From the NCBI RefSeq assembly GCF_040954645.1, contig NC_092807.1:27128353-27192352 (forward strand): 64,000 nucleotides of DNA, given 5' to 3'. The position numbers and the translations under genes were made by a program. Positions 41,088-51,970 of this stretch are shown here, piece after piece. A model generated the notes under the pieces. The model ran no database searches, had not been told where the DNA came from, and worked only from the letters and a program-made list of their open reading frames with translations. How positions within the stretch are numbered: the first letter of the stretch is position 1; every line of letters starts with the position of its first letter. This stretch comes from Diabrotica undecimpunctata (Eukaryota; Arthropoda; Insecta; Coleoptera; Chrysomelidae).

Positions 41088-41089
<2 letters not shown>
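39811..41089 (+). mobile_element. Non-coding element with 62-bp inverted ends and hammerhead (retrozyme-like)
   Basis: The left end 39811-39872 and right end 41028-41089 are reverse complements over 62 bases with few differences; shared blocks include AAAGTGGAGAAAT, GACAAAGAAGGTGGCTACTT and TATTTATTGAAGAC. The right repeat starts exactly at the GTC of a hammerhead ribozyme (40993-41034). The interior, about 1.15 kb, has no protein. Small non-autonomous elements with PLE-type hammerheads are known in animals as retrozymes; this may be one, or a PLE that lost its coding part. (AT)n follows directly on the right and lies nearby on the left. Confidence 0.7.
40993..41034 (+). ncRNA. Hammerhead ribozyme (small PLE-type variant)
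   Basis: Stem I TGAA; core CTGATGA (perfect); one unpaired T; stem II GCTTTCT, loop AAAC, AGAAAGC (7 bp); GAAAC, then GTC, with palindromic ACGT in place of stem III; stem I strand TTCA, fully complementary. All core residues agree with the consensus. The predicted cut after GTC lies within three bases of the start of the element's 62-bp inverted repeat. Confidence 0.82.

Positions 41090-41133
<44 letters not shown>
41090..41133. repeat. (AT)n microsatellite
   Basis: Pure AT right after the hammerhead element. Confidence 0.96.
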
Positions 41134-41137
<4 letters not shown>

Positions 41138-41213
41138 GGTGGTCCTTAAGTAATTGTACAAAAATAAACAGTAGATTCTACACTTTAAAATAATGCTCTA
41201 ATAAAATGTTGTA
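41134..41213 (+). mobile_element. Terminal piece of a DNA transposon
   Basis: ACAGGGTGGTCCTTAAGTAA at 41134, preceded by T, is the type of TA-flanked terminus I recall from insect mariner-like elements and MITEs. Only about 80 bases remain before another (AT)n array. Confidence 0.5.

Positions 41214-41305
<92 letters not shown>
41214..41305. repeat. (AT)n microsatellite
   Basis: AT repeat with one TACATA interruption. Confidence 0.97.
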
Positions 41306-41309
<4 letters not shown>

Positions 41310-41983
41310 ACCACTGAAGAGAAATGAAGTCACTTGAACATCCTCGTAGGGCAGCAATCGTCGGAAGATTTTGCCTCATTGCGAAGAGTAAAGTTCCCTC
41401 TTCCCTCACGTACATCGAAAAAAAAAAAAAAAAATTGGAGAAAGTCAACGAATTTTAAAAACGAACTTAAGTTCTACCGAAGTTACCTGAACGCATGGGT
41501 GAGCTCCAAAATATATATAAATGCCACCTCACCAATCCCTTGTACTGATATCGACTCATGCAACGAAAACTGTAGTAATTTTTGTATAATTGGAGTTATT
41601 ACCTTCTTATGAATTATTCTATACGTAGCTGTAACATAGAATATTGTGGTAACTCTAGCGGCTGTATAGGCAACTTAAAATACACAATTCAGTTTTATAG
41701 TATCTCAAATAACCTACCACATTTTCAACGATAACTGCATTAAGTTAAGTTACTGTAATCTTCGCTTCATAATCATCACATTTTTTAACAATGTTTGTCG
41801 TAGATTGAGTAACTATAGTTTTCTTTACAAAATATCTAGATAGTGCTGTGTCTTCTTTGAGTTACTATTGTCTTTACTGTGTACTTTGTGTTTGCATTTT
41901 CGTGAATAACTTTTTGAGGTTATGCACCTACATACATAATTATTTGCTTGAGCTTTGTGTAAACAGTGTTTGAAGTTTAAAAT
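41306..41983. other. No recognisable gene; possible 5' region of the next gene
   Basis: No motif. A 17-base A run lies at 41412-41428. Confidence 0.4.
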
Positions 41984-43855
41984 ATGAATAGAATTAAACG
42001 TATATTGGAGTTATCTAAGAAAATTAGTGAACAACCTGACCCTGTTAAGTACAGTAAAAGCAATAATATTATTACTTTGGTAACACTTCAAATTTTCTTT
42101 TGCCATCATAAAAGCTATGAACACTTAGTAGGTATTGTTTATATCTGAAGTCTTATGACTGTCAGAAATATCATAAAATATAGTTCAGGAGCCATACAGT
42201 TTTAACTCTTGTTTCTTATTGTTACAGAGCTGTCTTTGCCAATACCAGTGAAATCAACAGGGAAGATAGAAAGTGATTATATCGTGATAACTGGGGCATT
42301 AAATAAAATTATTAATTATGCAGAGAAGCAATGTCCTTTCAACTATCATGATATCGAAAATTCCGACAGTTCTGATGAGGATTCACATTATGTTCCCATT
42401 GATGATAAGGCTGAATCAGAAGATGAAAAACAACATAGTAGTAATAAACCTAAACTAAAAAGAAAAGTGTCACTGACAAATATGAAAGAAAGAAAGCGTG
42501 TAAGAAATCAACAGGAGTGGAAAGACAATAAGGCTAAAAAAGAACTTAATGTAGGAAATAAAGATGAAAATGGGGCAGGCAAAGTAATTCCATCTAGGAT
42601 CATAAAAGCACTTCTTCTCATTGCGCCGTCTCCTTTCGAAGGTTGGTGATCCAAATGGCAATTGTAGTTTTGGAAACTAATGCGCGAAACATCTCTGAGT
42701 GTGAGCGGTCGAACCATCTCCTCAGGTCTTTTAGCCACGAGTTCAGGCGTCTTCCTACTGATCTTTTGCCCTGTACTTTATCTTCCAGTATAACTTGAAG
42801 TAATTCATATCTTTCGCCTCTCAACACATGACCCAAGTATTGCATTTTTCTCTCTTTGATTATTCTTAGTAATTCTTTTTGTTTACACATACGACGAAGT
42901 ACCTCAACATTAGTAACTCTTTGTACCTATGGAATCCTCAACATTCGTCTGTATATATACATCTCAAAGGATGAAAGCCCTATGCAACAATAATTACAGA
43001 AATGGATGCACGGAAAAAATTTCAGAAAATAAGAGGCAAAAAATATTTAAAAATTATTGGGGACTAGCAGATCACAATGGGATTTCATCACAAAATGTGT
43101 TCATCAAAGAGAAAAGAAAAAGATAATAAAGAAAACTGAGTCAAGGCGCAACTTTTACCAAGAATATAATTTTTTGCTTGATAATCAAAGAATAAAAATT
43201 TGTAAAACGATGTTTTTAAACACGCTGGGTATATCGGAAACCTGGGTTACAACTGCCTTGAAAAAATTGGAGAAGGTGCCAGTTTAGAAAAGGATATGCG
43301 GGGACGCCATACTGTAAGACCCAATAAAATTGCAGAAGATATTAAGGAAAATGTGAGAACTCTTATTAAATTGTTTCCATTAGTTCCTTCCCATTGTAAT
43401 AGAAAACATTCAAAGAAAATGTATTTGGAAGATGGTTTAAATATTAGTAAAATGTACAGAATGTACAAAGAGCATATTGGAACCAATTCGATAATATATT
43501 ACAAGTGAACGGCAATATCGTGAAATTTTCAACTCAGAATTCAATATAGCATTCTTTAAACCAAAAAAGGATCAGTGTCAACTATGCACGGGTTATACAG
43601 ATGCTGATAATGACATGAAATTGAAATTGCAAGAAAAATATGATCAACACTTAGCTAACAAAGTTGCAGTCCGAAAATTAAAGTTTTGTTGAATTTAAAA
43701 GTCTGTGTTAGAATTCATTAAAGGATATCTAACGCTCTCCCAAATAAACAGAAATTTATTTTTTTTCAAAAATCCCAATCCATGTAGTAAAACAAATAAG
43801 ACAAAATTATTGGCACACAAACTTTAAATCCCTGTTTTGAAAAATTACCAGTTTT
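41984..43855 (+). pseudogene. Insect repeat-family protein of unknown function, broken
   Basis: A start ATG at 41984 (MNRIKRILELSKKISEQPD) is followed by donor-like GT sites near 42040 and a clear acceptor (TTGTTACAG, ending 42229). A second exon begins ELSLPIPVKSTGKIES and holds an acidic stretch and a basic stretch. A LINE piece interrupts at about 42600-42985. The protein resumes at 42990 with NNNYRNGCTEKISENKRQKI and FKNYWGLADHN, then CKTMFLNTLGISETWVTTAL, MRGRHTVRPNK, LFPLVPSHCNRKHSKKMYLE and FFKPKKDQCQLCTGY. This Cys-rich, 'RGRH', 'PxxSHYxRxxSxxxYL', 'PKKDxCxxC' protein type is common in insect genomes; I suspect a DNA-transposon origin but cannot name the superfamily. Several stops are present. 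Confidence 0.6.
42600..42985 (-). pseudogene. LINE C-terminal fragment
   Basis: The minus-strand frame has KELLRIIKERKMQYLGHVLR, GERYELLQVILEDKVQGKRS, VGRRLNSWLKDLRRWFDRSH and ends in ALVSKTTIAIWITNLRKETA. This is the end of the post-RT region of a common insect LINE family ('RKLxYxGHxxRxxxYxLLQxIxxGKxxGKRxxGRxxxSWLxNLRxW'). It interrupts the reading of the gene at 41984-43855. Confidence 0.85.
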
Positions 43856-43859
43856 TATG

Positions 43860-44480
43860 TTGTGCCACTATTGTATACAGCCGACGAATGTAAATAGTAC
43901 CAAACTTAAGCAAGTTTGTTCAGTTAGTCAAATTGTTTGCCTTGGATATCCGTTAAATTATAACAGACATAATCACGGTAAAATTAACAGAATTGAGCAG
44001 ACCAGAGACGCTTTTAGATGGATGTCCAAAGTATTATGTAACAGAGAACTAAAATTGGTATTGCTGATCTGACTATTTCACTGCTACGTGTTTTTGTGCT
44101 TACTTTATGGTGTCGAGCCTTGGACTATGAATAAAAGTGATCCAAATCACCTTCAGGATTTCAAAATGTGGTGGTACAGAAGAATTTTAAAAGTTTCTTG
44201 GGTGAAAAAGATTCGAAACTCCACAATACTTGAACGTCTCAGCAAGACCACTGAGATTATAAAAAACATCAAGAAGAGAAAGCTGAAGTACTTCGGACGT
44301 GTAATAAGAGGTCCCAAATATAGGTTGCTACAAAATATTATGCAACGAAAAACGCAGTCCAGGACGAAGAAACACTTCATGGTTGAAGAACTTGCGAGAT
44401 TGGTATGGTATTGATACATGCATGCTATTTAGGGTGATAGTGAATACAATTAAGATAGCTATGCTAGTAACCAACGTTGT
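43860..44480 (+). pseudogene. LINE C-terminal fragment
   Basis: Same LINE family as the previous entry, opposite strand. It has INRIEQTRDAFRWMSKVLCN, then CLLYGVEPWTMNKSDPNHLQ, FKMWWYRRILKVSWVKKIRN and KRKLKYFGRVIRGPKYRLLQ. A stop lies between the first two parts (44070) and the C-terminus degenerates after 44410. Confidence 0.85.
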
Positions 44481-44948
44481 GATAAGACATGGTACATAAA
44501 GAAGAAGATATACATTTATAAAAAATCCAGGAAATATGCAGCACATATATTCATATACATTCTGAATATAATCCAGTCTCTACTTACAACCATTAACTCT
44601 TTAAAGTACACTGGTACATTTTTTGTACCACTAAAAATTAGTCCCATGTTACACAACGGTCCATAAAACGTACCACCTAACAAAAAAAATTTATCGGTAA
44701 AATGTACCACTATAGTGAACTGCCTAATAAACATGTTAATAACACATGCCAGAAATATTTCCGATAAATGTGTGTCTTTAGATATCAATTGCAATTCTAA
44801 AAACTTCTAGTGCACATGTGCACATTGTATTCTTTTAGACTAGTAGTAGTACTATTTTTTATAAATACAAACTTTATATTTTTGAATATATACGAAAATC
44901 CAAAATATGGACCAACGTGTAGCTAATGTTTTTCCTTTTTAGGAATAA

Positions 44949-45402
44949 ATGGCGTCCAGTAATAATAGAAGGAAGCCGTTACCTTTCAGGTTAGTAGGGA
45001 TGACAGACTAAGAAGTGTACCATGAGTTTGAGGAAATTCCTAGTGATCAGGAATCAGAAATTGATGATGATTCAGATAAAGACGAGACGTTGGAACCACC
45101 GAGTGATGAGTTAACGATGTTGAGTGATGAGGATGTTCCTTTGTCAACGAATTTTGCAAAAGTTCCTAATCAAAAAAAAGATAATTTCATGGTCTACACA
45201 GTATATTAAAAAAATGCTACCAGTACAAGATTTAAAGACATCATGCTTACTCCTTATAGTTTTTTCAATCTGTTTATATCTGATGATATTTTAGATATAA
45301 TTAATTTTCAAACCAAGCTGTATGCGGAACAGGAATTTCAAAAAAAAAAAATCAAAAGAAATATACTTCAATAACCGTGAAGGAAATAAAAGTATTTATT
45401 GG
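44949..45402 (+). pseudogene. piggyBac transposase, N-terminal part
   Basis: Starts at the ATG at 44949 (MASSNNRRKPLPFRLVGMTD), with a stop soon after. An acidic region follows (YHEFEEIPSDQESEIDDDSD, LTMLSDEDVPLSTNF), as usual for piggyBac N-termini. A frame change leads to DIMLTPYSFFNLFISDDILD and the KLYAEQEFQK region. The EIKVFIGLNLLM motif at about 45380-45402 is where the LINE interrupts. Confidence 0.8.
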
Positions 45403-47600
45403 TCTAAATCTGCTAATGTGCTAGTGCTAAACCAAGCAGAAGTCCTAAAGGACGAATTAGAAAGGGCATGTAGAAATAATGAAAATCCCAACGAAGACAT
45501 AGACTTCGACGAAGAGGTAGAAAGAACAGCTAGAAGATTAAAGAGAAGAAAGGGCAGAATAGGAATAACACATACATCCCCCGAAGAGATTAAAGAGCTA
45601 ATAAAGCTATCAAACGCCAAAAAAGCCCCAGGACCTGACAACATCACAAACAGGGCACTAAAAAATCTACCCAACAAAGCTATTGTCTACATAACGAACA
45701 TTGTAAACAACATGCTCAAATTAAGATATTTTCCAGACAGATGGAAGGAGGCACAAATCATTGTGATCAAAAAACCAGGGAAAGATGGCACTTTTCCGCA
45801 AAATTACAGACCTATCAGCTTATTATCATCAATAAGCAAGATAGCGGAAACAGTTATATTAAAAAGACTAAACGAAGAATCGGAAGCATTAGGCATCATA
45901 CCAGAAGTACAATTTGGATTCAGAAGCGAACATTCATGCGAACTACAAGTTCTACGTTTCACCGAATTTACAACTAAAGGATATAACGAAAAAATGTACA
46001 CGGCAACAGCATTTCTGGACGTCAGTAAAGCATTTGACAGGGTCTGGCATGATGGACTTATATATAAAATGAACTCTATGGGATACAGCGAGGCGATGAC
46101 ATGCCTCCTTGGATCATACTTGGCCAACAGAAGGTTCAGAGTTCGGACAGGGACCACCCTGTCCGAAGTCGGGACCCTGGAGGCAGGTGTGCCTCAGGGA
46201 GCTGTTTTGTCGCCTTACCTGTACACCATCTATACGGCCGACACGCCAAAAGATCGTCTTTACGCTGACGATACAGCAATAGCTGTTAGCTGGAGAAATC
46301 CAAATCATGCAGCTAATCATCTGCAGAGAGCACTTAATAGATTCGAAAGATGGTGCATCAAATGGAAAATAGCCATAAACCCAGATAAAACACAGGCTGT
46401 AATGTTTAGTCACAGAAAAAGTGTACCGAACCAAGAATTAACGAGATTGGAAACACCCCAGTACAATGGACAAACGAGGCCAAATACCTAAGAGTGTTAT
46501 TAGACAAAAAACTCACTTTTACGCAGCATATTAATCAGCAAACGTATAGAGCCAAAGCGCTGAAAAGTCAGCTCTCAACGCTTATTGGTAGAAGAAGCAA
46601 GCTAAGGTTTAAAACCAAAATCAGGATGGCGAATAGCATTATCCTGCCAGTCCTCTCGTATGCCTCTGCTGCGTGGGGACACACCTGTAAAACTAACAGG
46701 AAGAAAATACAAACAGCGCAAAATCAAATAATAAGAGATGCCCTGAATCTACCAAGATATGTACCTCTGAGAAATTTATACAGAGACTCAGGACAAACAA
46801 GAATCCTACACACAATGGACAAAAAGGCATACGAACTTTTCAACGGACTAAAATTCAGTAATTTTAAAGTCAATTTTTATCATTAAACGTTTTAACGTAA
46901 AAGTCACATTAATTTTTCCATATAGAAGACCCCTCAGGCCTTCTATATATCGCTAGTGCGGATAGGCCCTTAAGGCGGATCGAATGATACTGATCCTCTC
47001 GCGACACCCGAGCACTGAGGTCATGTGCGGCAAGCATGGGCTCAGTGGCCGGACACACATCGGACACCCAGCCGGCGAGGAGAACAAAATTTACTTTTGT
47101 CAAATCGGCGGCTGAGTGATCGAGCACACACTCTTTCCGAACATGAAGTCGACAGCCTAGGCTGTCGACTTCATGGACGGAACACACGCTATTTTTTCTT
47201 TTTGTTTTAGGGACTCAGTCCCGAAGTGCAGTTAGAGTAAAATCTATAGAGTCAGTAAAGTAAATAGGGAGAAAAGCCTAGATGTGGCTACCCCTACAGT
47301 CAGGTGGCATAACCACAATAATTAAAAACGGGAGGTGTCTCATTACCCAAGGCACCTCTAGTAACTTTCAGATCATAAGCCTCCTCACGTATGTCACACG
47401 ATGAGGAGGAGTGGTGGAAAAACCTGGGGGTCAGATAGGTACCACTTCGACTAGCGAGGTGTGACCGGTTTGATCTTCGGACATGTGGATCCCATACTTA
47501 GTTTGGTATACACATGTTCCTAGGGGTTGGGTTGATCGCTTAGCGTGATTGTGTGTGTGTGTAGTGCTAAAACCACTGCCAAGTTATAGGGACTATTGGA
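45403..47600 (+). mobile_element. Jockey-like LINE, 5'-truncated
   Basis: A long open RT frame reaches 46491, and a second piece runs 46494-46886 after one frameshift near 46440. RT order: KKAPGPDNITNRALKNLPNK; QNYRPISLLSSISKIAE; FGFRSEHSCELQVLRFTEF; TATAFLDVSKAFDRVWHDGL; EAGVPQGAVLSPYLYTIYTA; the catalytic LYADDTAIAV at about 46257-46286; WKIAINPDKTQAVMF. After the RT comes KALKSQLSTLIGRRSKLRFK and LPVLSYASAAWG. The frame extends upstream into piggyBac by chance, so the apparent first codons (45322-45402) are not LINE. A 34-bp palindrome lies in the 3' region. It lacks ORF1 and endonuclease. Confidence 0.9.
47142..47175. repeat. Perfect 34-bp palindrome in LINE 3' region
   Basis: CATGAAGTCGACAGCCT followed by its exact reverse complement, with no spacer. 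Lies downstream of the LINE coding frame. Confidence 0.97.
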
Positions 47601-47604
47601 GTGT

Positions 47605-48120
47605 ACAGTCTGTCCCAAACCCTTCTTTCAGTGCGTCAGTAATTTTGACGTCATATAGGATTTTAAGAATGTCGAGAATTATTGCATGACATTTTAGTTA
47701 AATCTGACAGTTCCAGGATCGTAATCTCTCTTTTTATAATTAAAAATAATTTATTAATTTTAATATTAGTCTTTGTTCTTTCTCGATATATCTCGGCATA
47801 TTTAAAATATTTTTTTGACAATACACATAAATACAAAATTAAATTTTTGCTGTAAATCTATCTTACTGTCACGATCGAGACAATCTGCGTCAAATTATAT
47901 TTATGCGCATCATTGATTGGATATCTATTTAGCGTATTCTAAACTCCAACCAATTATACATTCGTGAGTAGAATTAGCTTTAAGATAAATAATTTTCTAA
48001 GTTCTATGTATAATAATCACAGACTCACGTTACGTTTTTTTCTGTTACTTCTAGCTTAATTTGAGAGAATTCGATCAACTATGACGCACTGAAAGAAGGG
48101 TTTGGGATGAACTATTTATA
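47605..48120. mobile_element. MITE with about 28-bp inverted ends
   Basis: The left end has TCCCAAACCCTTCTTTCAGT followed by GCGTCA. The right end (48082-48110) carries the reverse complement, starting TGACGCACTGAAAGAAGGGT. The interior of about 450 bases is non-coding. TA lies just outside the left end (GTACAGTC), so a Tc1/mariner origin is possible. Confidence 0.8.
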
Positions 48121-48539
48121 AAGATCTTCATGATATACTCCATTCGCTTACCTCGGGCATATTTTGACAGATTCATTGTCGGAAACCAACAACACAACAA
48201 TTCCTACTTCTCAGTATTAATAGCTTGCAAGTATACTACTATTGCAGACTTCTTTCTTTGAAAAAAGAAGAATTATTCTAAATAATGGAAGAGTATACTA
48301 AACCCTAACATTTTGGGTAGTATATATTTAAAACCTATATTTTAGTTGTTATAATTTAACATAACTATTTATTATATATGGTGCAAACAAATAAATATTG
48401 ATTGTCGGTAATTTGTAAAGTTCTATTTTATATACTGTTTAGTTTGTTTACTATTAATATTGGCTATAAGTACGTGTGCTTGGTTGTATAGTAATTTCCA
48501 GCCACTTCGAGTCTGTCAAAAAGTAACTAACTTCGCAAA
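48121..48539. other. No recognisable coding sequence
   Basis: A/T-rich stretch between the MITE and the resuming piggyBac protein. Confidence 0.4.
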
Positions 48540-49598
48540 AAAATAATTACTAAATTCACTAGACAGTTCGGACTGGAGATAGCGAACCGAGTATAACTAT
48601 ATCTGTAAATCCATGCCTGTAAATATATTTGATTGTCTGCTAAATCATATTCATATAAATGACAACAACCTAATGCCAAAAAAGGAGGGAATGAATATGA
48701 TAAGCCGTATAAAGTCCGGCCTTTCCTCAATGAAGTGAAAAATAATTTTCAAAAATACTACAAACCAATATAGCCATCGATCAGTCTATGATAAAGTACA
48801 AAGGTAAGAAGTATATTGAAACAGTATATGCCCAAAAAACCAATAAAAAGGGGCTACAAGATTTGGACACTCGCTTTGTCTTATATTCATGTGGAACAGT
48901 TATGTCAAACAGAAAGCATTTGCCAAAATTACGTAAAGATAAGCAACTAAAGCAGATTACGATTATCTTGCAAGTGGTGATGGAATAACTTTTATTAAAT
49001 GGAAAGATAGGAGGGATGTTCATATTCTTTCTAATTTTCTCCTGTACAAAGATGGATCAAAAATATTTGTTTCATGTTACGGCTTTGGTTAATTATAATC
49101 TTAACATACATTTTGTAGACAGGTTTGACCAAATGAAGTCTTCTTACGAGTTGGATAGGAAAAGCAAAAAATGGTGGATGAGAATTTTTTCTATTTTCTA
49201 GACTGTTCTGTTGTAAACGCCTTCATATTATATAAAATACGCGATCTACAAAAAATATCTCTAAAAGACTTTCGAAGAAGAGTAATCGATTGATTATTTA
49301 CTGGCGGAGAAATATGCGGAATTAACTGCAGCTAATTCGGAAGAAAGTAGTGGGGTACCAATAAATAAACGACAAAGAAGTTTGCCAGAAGAAGTAAGAT
49401 TTACGTCTTCAGACCACCAGCCAAAAGAGTCAACAAGGAAAAGGTGTGCCCGATGTACTACTAAAGAACAGCAAATCCATACTAAATGGAGTTGTACCAT
49501 TTGTAAGGTTCCTTTATGCCTTAGCAAAACAAAAGATTGTTTCCAAGAACATTATAAAAAGTTATATTTTTTTTTATCTGAAAATAAAGATTTTTAAA
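48540..49598 (+). pseudogene. piggyBac transposase, C-terminal part
   Basis: Resumes with MPVNIFDCLLNHIHINDNNL followed by YKVRPFLNEVKNNFQKYYKP. SMIKYKGKKYIETVYAQKTN lies at 48784-48843 and GTVMSNRKHLPKLRKD at 48895-48940. Then FIKWKDRRDVHILSNF, VDRFDQMKSSYELDRKSKKW (third catalytic Asp, 49118-49177) and DCSVVNAFILYKIRDLQKIS. The cysteine-rich end CARCTTKEQQIHTKWSCTIC with CKVPLCLSKTKDCFQEHYKK is at about 49447-49560. A deletion after SMIKYKG removes the first half of the catalytic domain. Frameshifts and stops are present. Confidence 0.88.
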
Positions 49599-49604
49599 TA
49601 GACT

Positions 49605-51724
49605 GGGCGGGATCTGTAGAAATTCAGACCATAATGGACATTTTCCATAGGAAGCTATTTTTTTGCTGAAATATCTTTAGGATGTGCCAAATATCGATAA
49701 TCACGATATGCGCCAGTCGCAAACCTTGTGCTAAATTTTTTATTTAACAAAATCTGAAAACAATTAAAAATTTCTCATTTTTTTGCTCCTATTTTCGTTT
49801 ATAATTCGGAAAATATTGATCCTAGAGAAAAAATTATACCAGGTTAAAAGTTTCGTTATTCAATTTTACACAACATTTCGTTAGCTAGAAATTGAAAATT
49901 TAATGTTTATTGTTGAAAAAATAGCAATAATTGGAAAAAAAGTACAAAAAAAAGTTAATCATTTAAATGTTTTCGACTTTCTAAACTTGACTTACAAGCT
50001 CCATATTCCGCCTAGAAAAACTTTTTAATATGTTTAAAACGTGTGCTAAATTTTGTTAAGATTGGTCGGATAGGTATTGCATAATAATTTTGCAATCCAG
50101 CCTACTGGAAAAAAATTGCAAATTTTCAAATTTATAGTAGACCCTAAATAAGGCTCTCAGATAGTTGCAACAAACTTTCAAACGCTTTTTGTAAAATTCA
50201 AATCGGTTCACTAGGAGAGCCTAGAAAAATTTTTAAAATTTTAAACATTTTTTAGGTTTATAAACAAATTGAATAACTTTATGAGCTTTAAACATATCTT
50301 TCCAAAAAAAAAGACTTTAAAAAAATTATTGAAGATTGAGTCAAAATAAAGTTTATTTATGAAAAAAAAAAATTTTTTTCGTTCGCCTTTGTTTTAACAA
50401 TTTCAATTATTTATTAAAAATTTATAAATACATATTTGTTTACTAAAAGTAACAATTTACTTCAATGTATAAATTGCAAGCTCAAAAAAATGCATAAAGA
50501 AAAAATGCAATTACTTGTTTAACATACAATTGTTTATTGCAAATTTCCCAATTTGCAATTAAAAATGGTATTTGAAAATATGATATTTAAAATTCTTGTC
50601 GTCCGAGACATCGATTCAAAAAAAAAGAGCAAAATTGGTTAAAAAGAAACCAAGAAACGCTCGGTTCAAGAAACCAATTTTAGCGCGCGCTATGATTTTG
50701 AACTCGCCGATTCACATTTCGAGCGAATGTCCCCCACCACCACCTCTCATGCATTCCGAGCGACATTTTACGCGAAAACGGTTTTTTATTTGTCTTTTTT
50801 ATGGATGTTGCCATGAAGCGCATTACGTAAAACTTTTCATATAAAAAGTACTTGACAAGACGAGGGTATTTGTTTAAAAACGAGCCCTCTATCACTTATG
50901 GTTACACGGCAAATGTATGCCAACTTTGACCTTCAATATCTCGGCAACCAGTAAGCCGAATGTATCTTTTTTTAAAGAAGCGTCTTTTAATGTTCTTTAA
51001 GTGTATAAATTTTGAAATTGATATGTTTAAAGCTCGTAAAGTTATTCAATTTGTTTATAAGCCTAATATATATAAAAAATGTTTAGAATTTTAAAAAAAT
51101 TTCTAGGCTCTCCTAGTGAACCGATTTGAATTTTACAAAAAACGTTTGAAAGTTTGAGCCTTCCTTTATGTGTAAAAAAATTTGCAACTATCTGAGGGCC
51201 TTATTTAGGCCTACTATAAATTTTAAAAATTTGCGATTTTTTTCCAGTAGGCTGGATTGCAAAATTATTATGCAAAACCTATTCGACCGATCTTAACAAA
51301 ATTTAGCACACGTTTGAAACATATTAAAAGGTTTTTCTAGGCGGAATATACAGCTTGTATATCAAGTTTAGAAAATCGAAAATATTGAAAGGATTAACTT
51401 CATTTTTTTGTACTTTTTTTTCAATTATTGCTATATTTTCAGCAATAAACATTAAATTTTCAATTTCTAGCTAACGAAATGTTGTGTAAAATTGAATAGC
51501 GAAACTTTTAACTTTATATAATTTTTCTCTAGGATCAATATTTTCCGAATTATAAACAAAAATAGGAGCAAAAAAATGAGAAATTTTCAATTGTTTTTAG
51601 ATTTTGGGTTCGCAGGGTTTGCGACTGGCGCATATCGTGATTATCGATATTGGCCACATCCTGAAGATATTTCAGCAAAAAAATAGCTCCTATGGAAAAT
51701 GTCCAATCCAAAACAGATCCTGCT
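49605..51724. mobile_element. Foldback-type element with about 700-bp inverted arms
   Basis: Left arm about 49605-50300, right arm about 51015-51724, reverse complements with moderate divergence. Matching blocks include GACATTTTCCATAGGA, TATCGATAATCACGATATGC, GGATCAATATTTTCCGAATT and CAGCCTACTGGAAAAAAATT. Flanked by TAGACT on both sides (49599-49604, 51725-51730), a likely 6-bp target duplication. The 700-base centre has no recognised gene; an 82-codon frame at 50596-50844 has no motif. It lies just after the piggyBac stop codon. Confidence 0.85.
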
Positions 51725-51970
51725 TAGACTAAAACAATATTCTTTATTTCTAATACACAAAGAAAATAGTGGTGGTGCAGAGTGGTACAACTGTTGTACC
51801 ACCCTCTATATGTCAAAGTGATAGGTTTTTTAAATGAAATTTCTTATTTTTTATTTCTGTTGATTACCAACTGCAACTTAAACACAAAAAATGTTTCTTA
51901 TTTAAAACTTTATTTTGTGTGCAAATAGGGACTAGAATATTAACAGACTTCTATGCCTCAACGAGTTAAG

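Larger units (their letters stand above)
44588..51970 (+). mobile_element. piggyBac element carrying three younger insertions
   Basis: Protein parts at 44949-45402 and 48540-49598 frame the element. Candidate ends are TTAACTCTTTAA near 44589 and, in reverse complement, TTAACTCGTTGAGG near 51970, both at TTAA. The match between the ends is short, so boundaries are tentative. Mirror-related GTACCA/TGGTAC segments lie near both ends (44610-44680, 51780-51805). Inside are a Jockey-like LINE (45403-47600), a MITE (about 47605-48120) and a foldback element (49605-51724). Confidence 0.65.

Noticed and set aside
50596..50844. 82-codon frame in the centre of the foldback element
   Set aside because: No motif, no splice or start context, and an overlapping minus-strand frame of similar length. 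Not better than chance in this composition.
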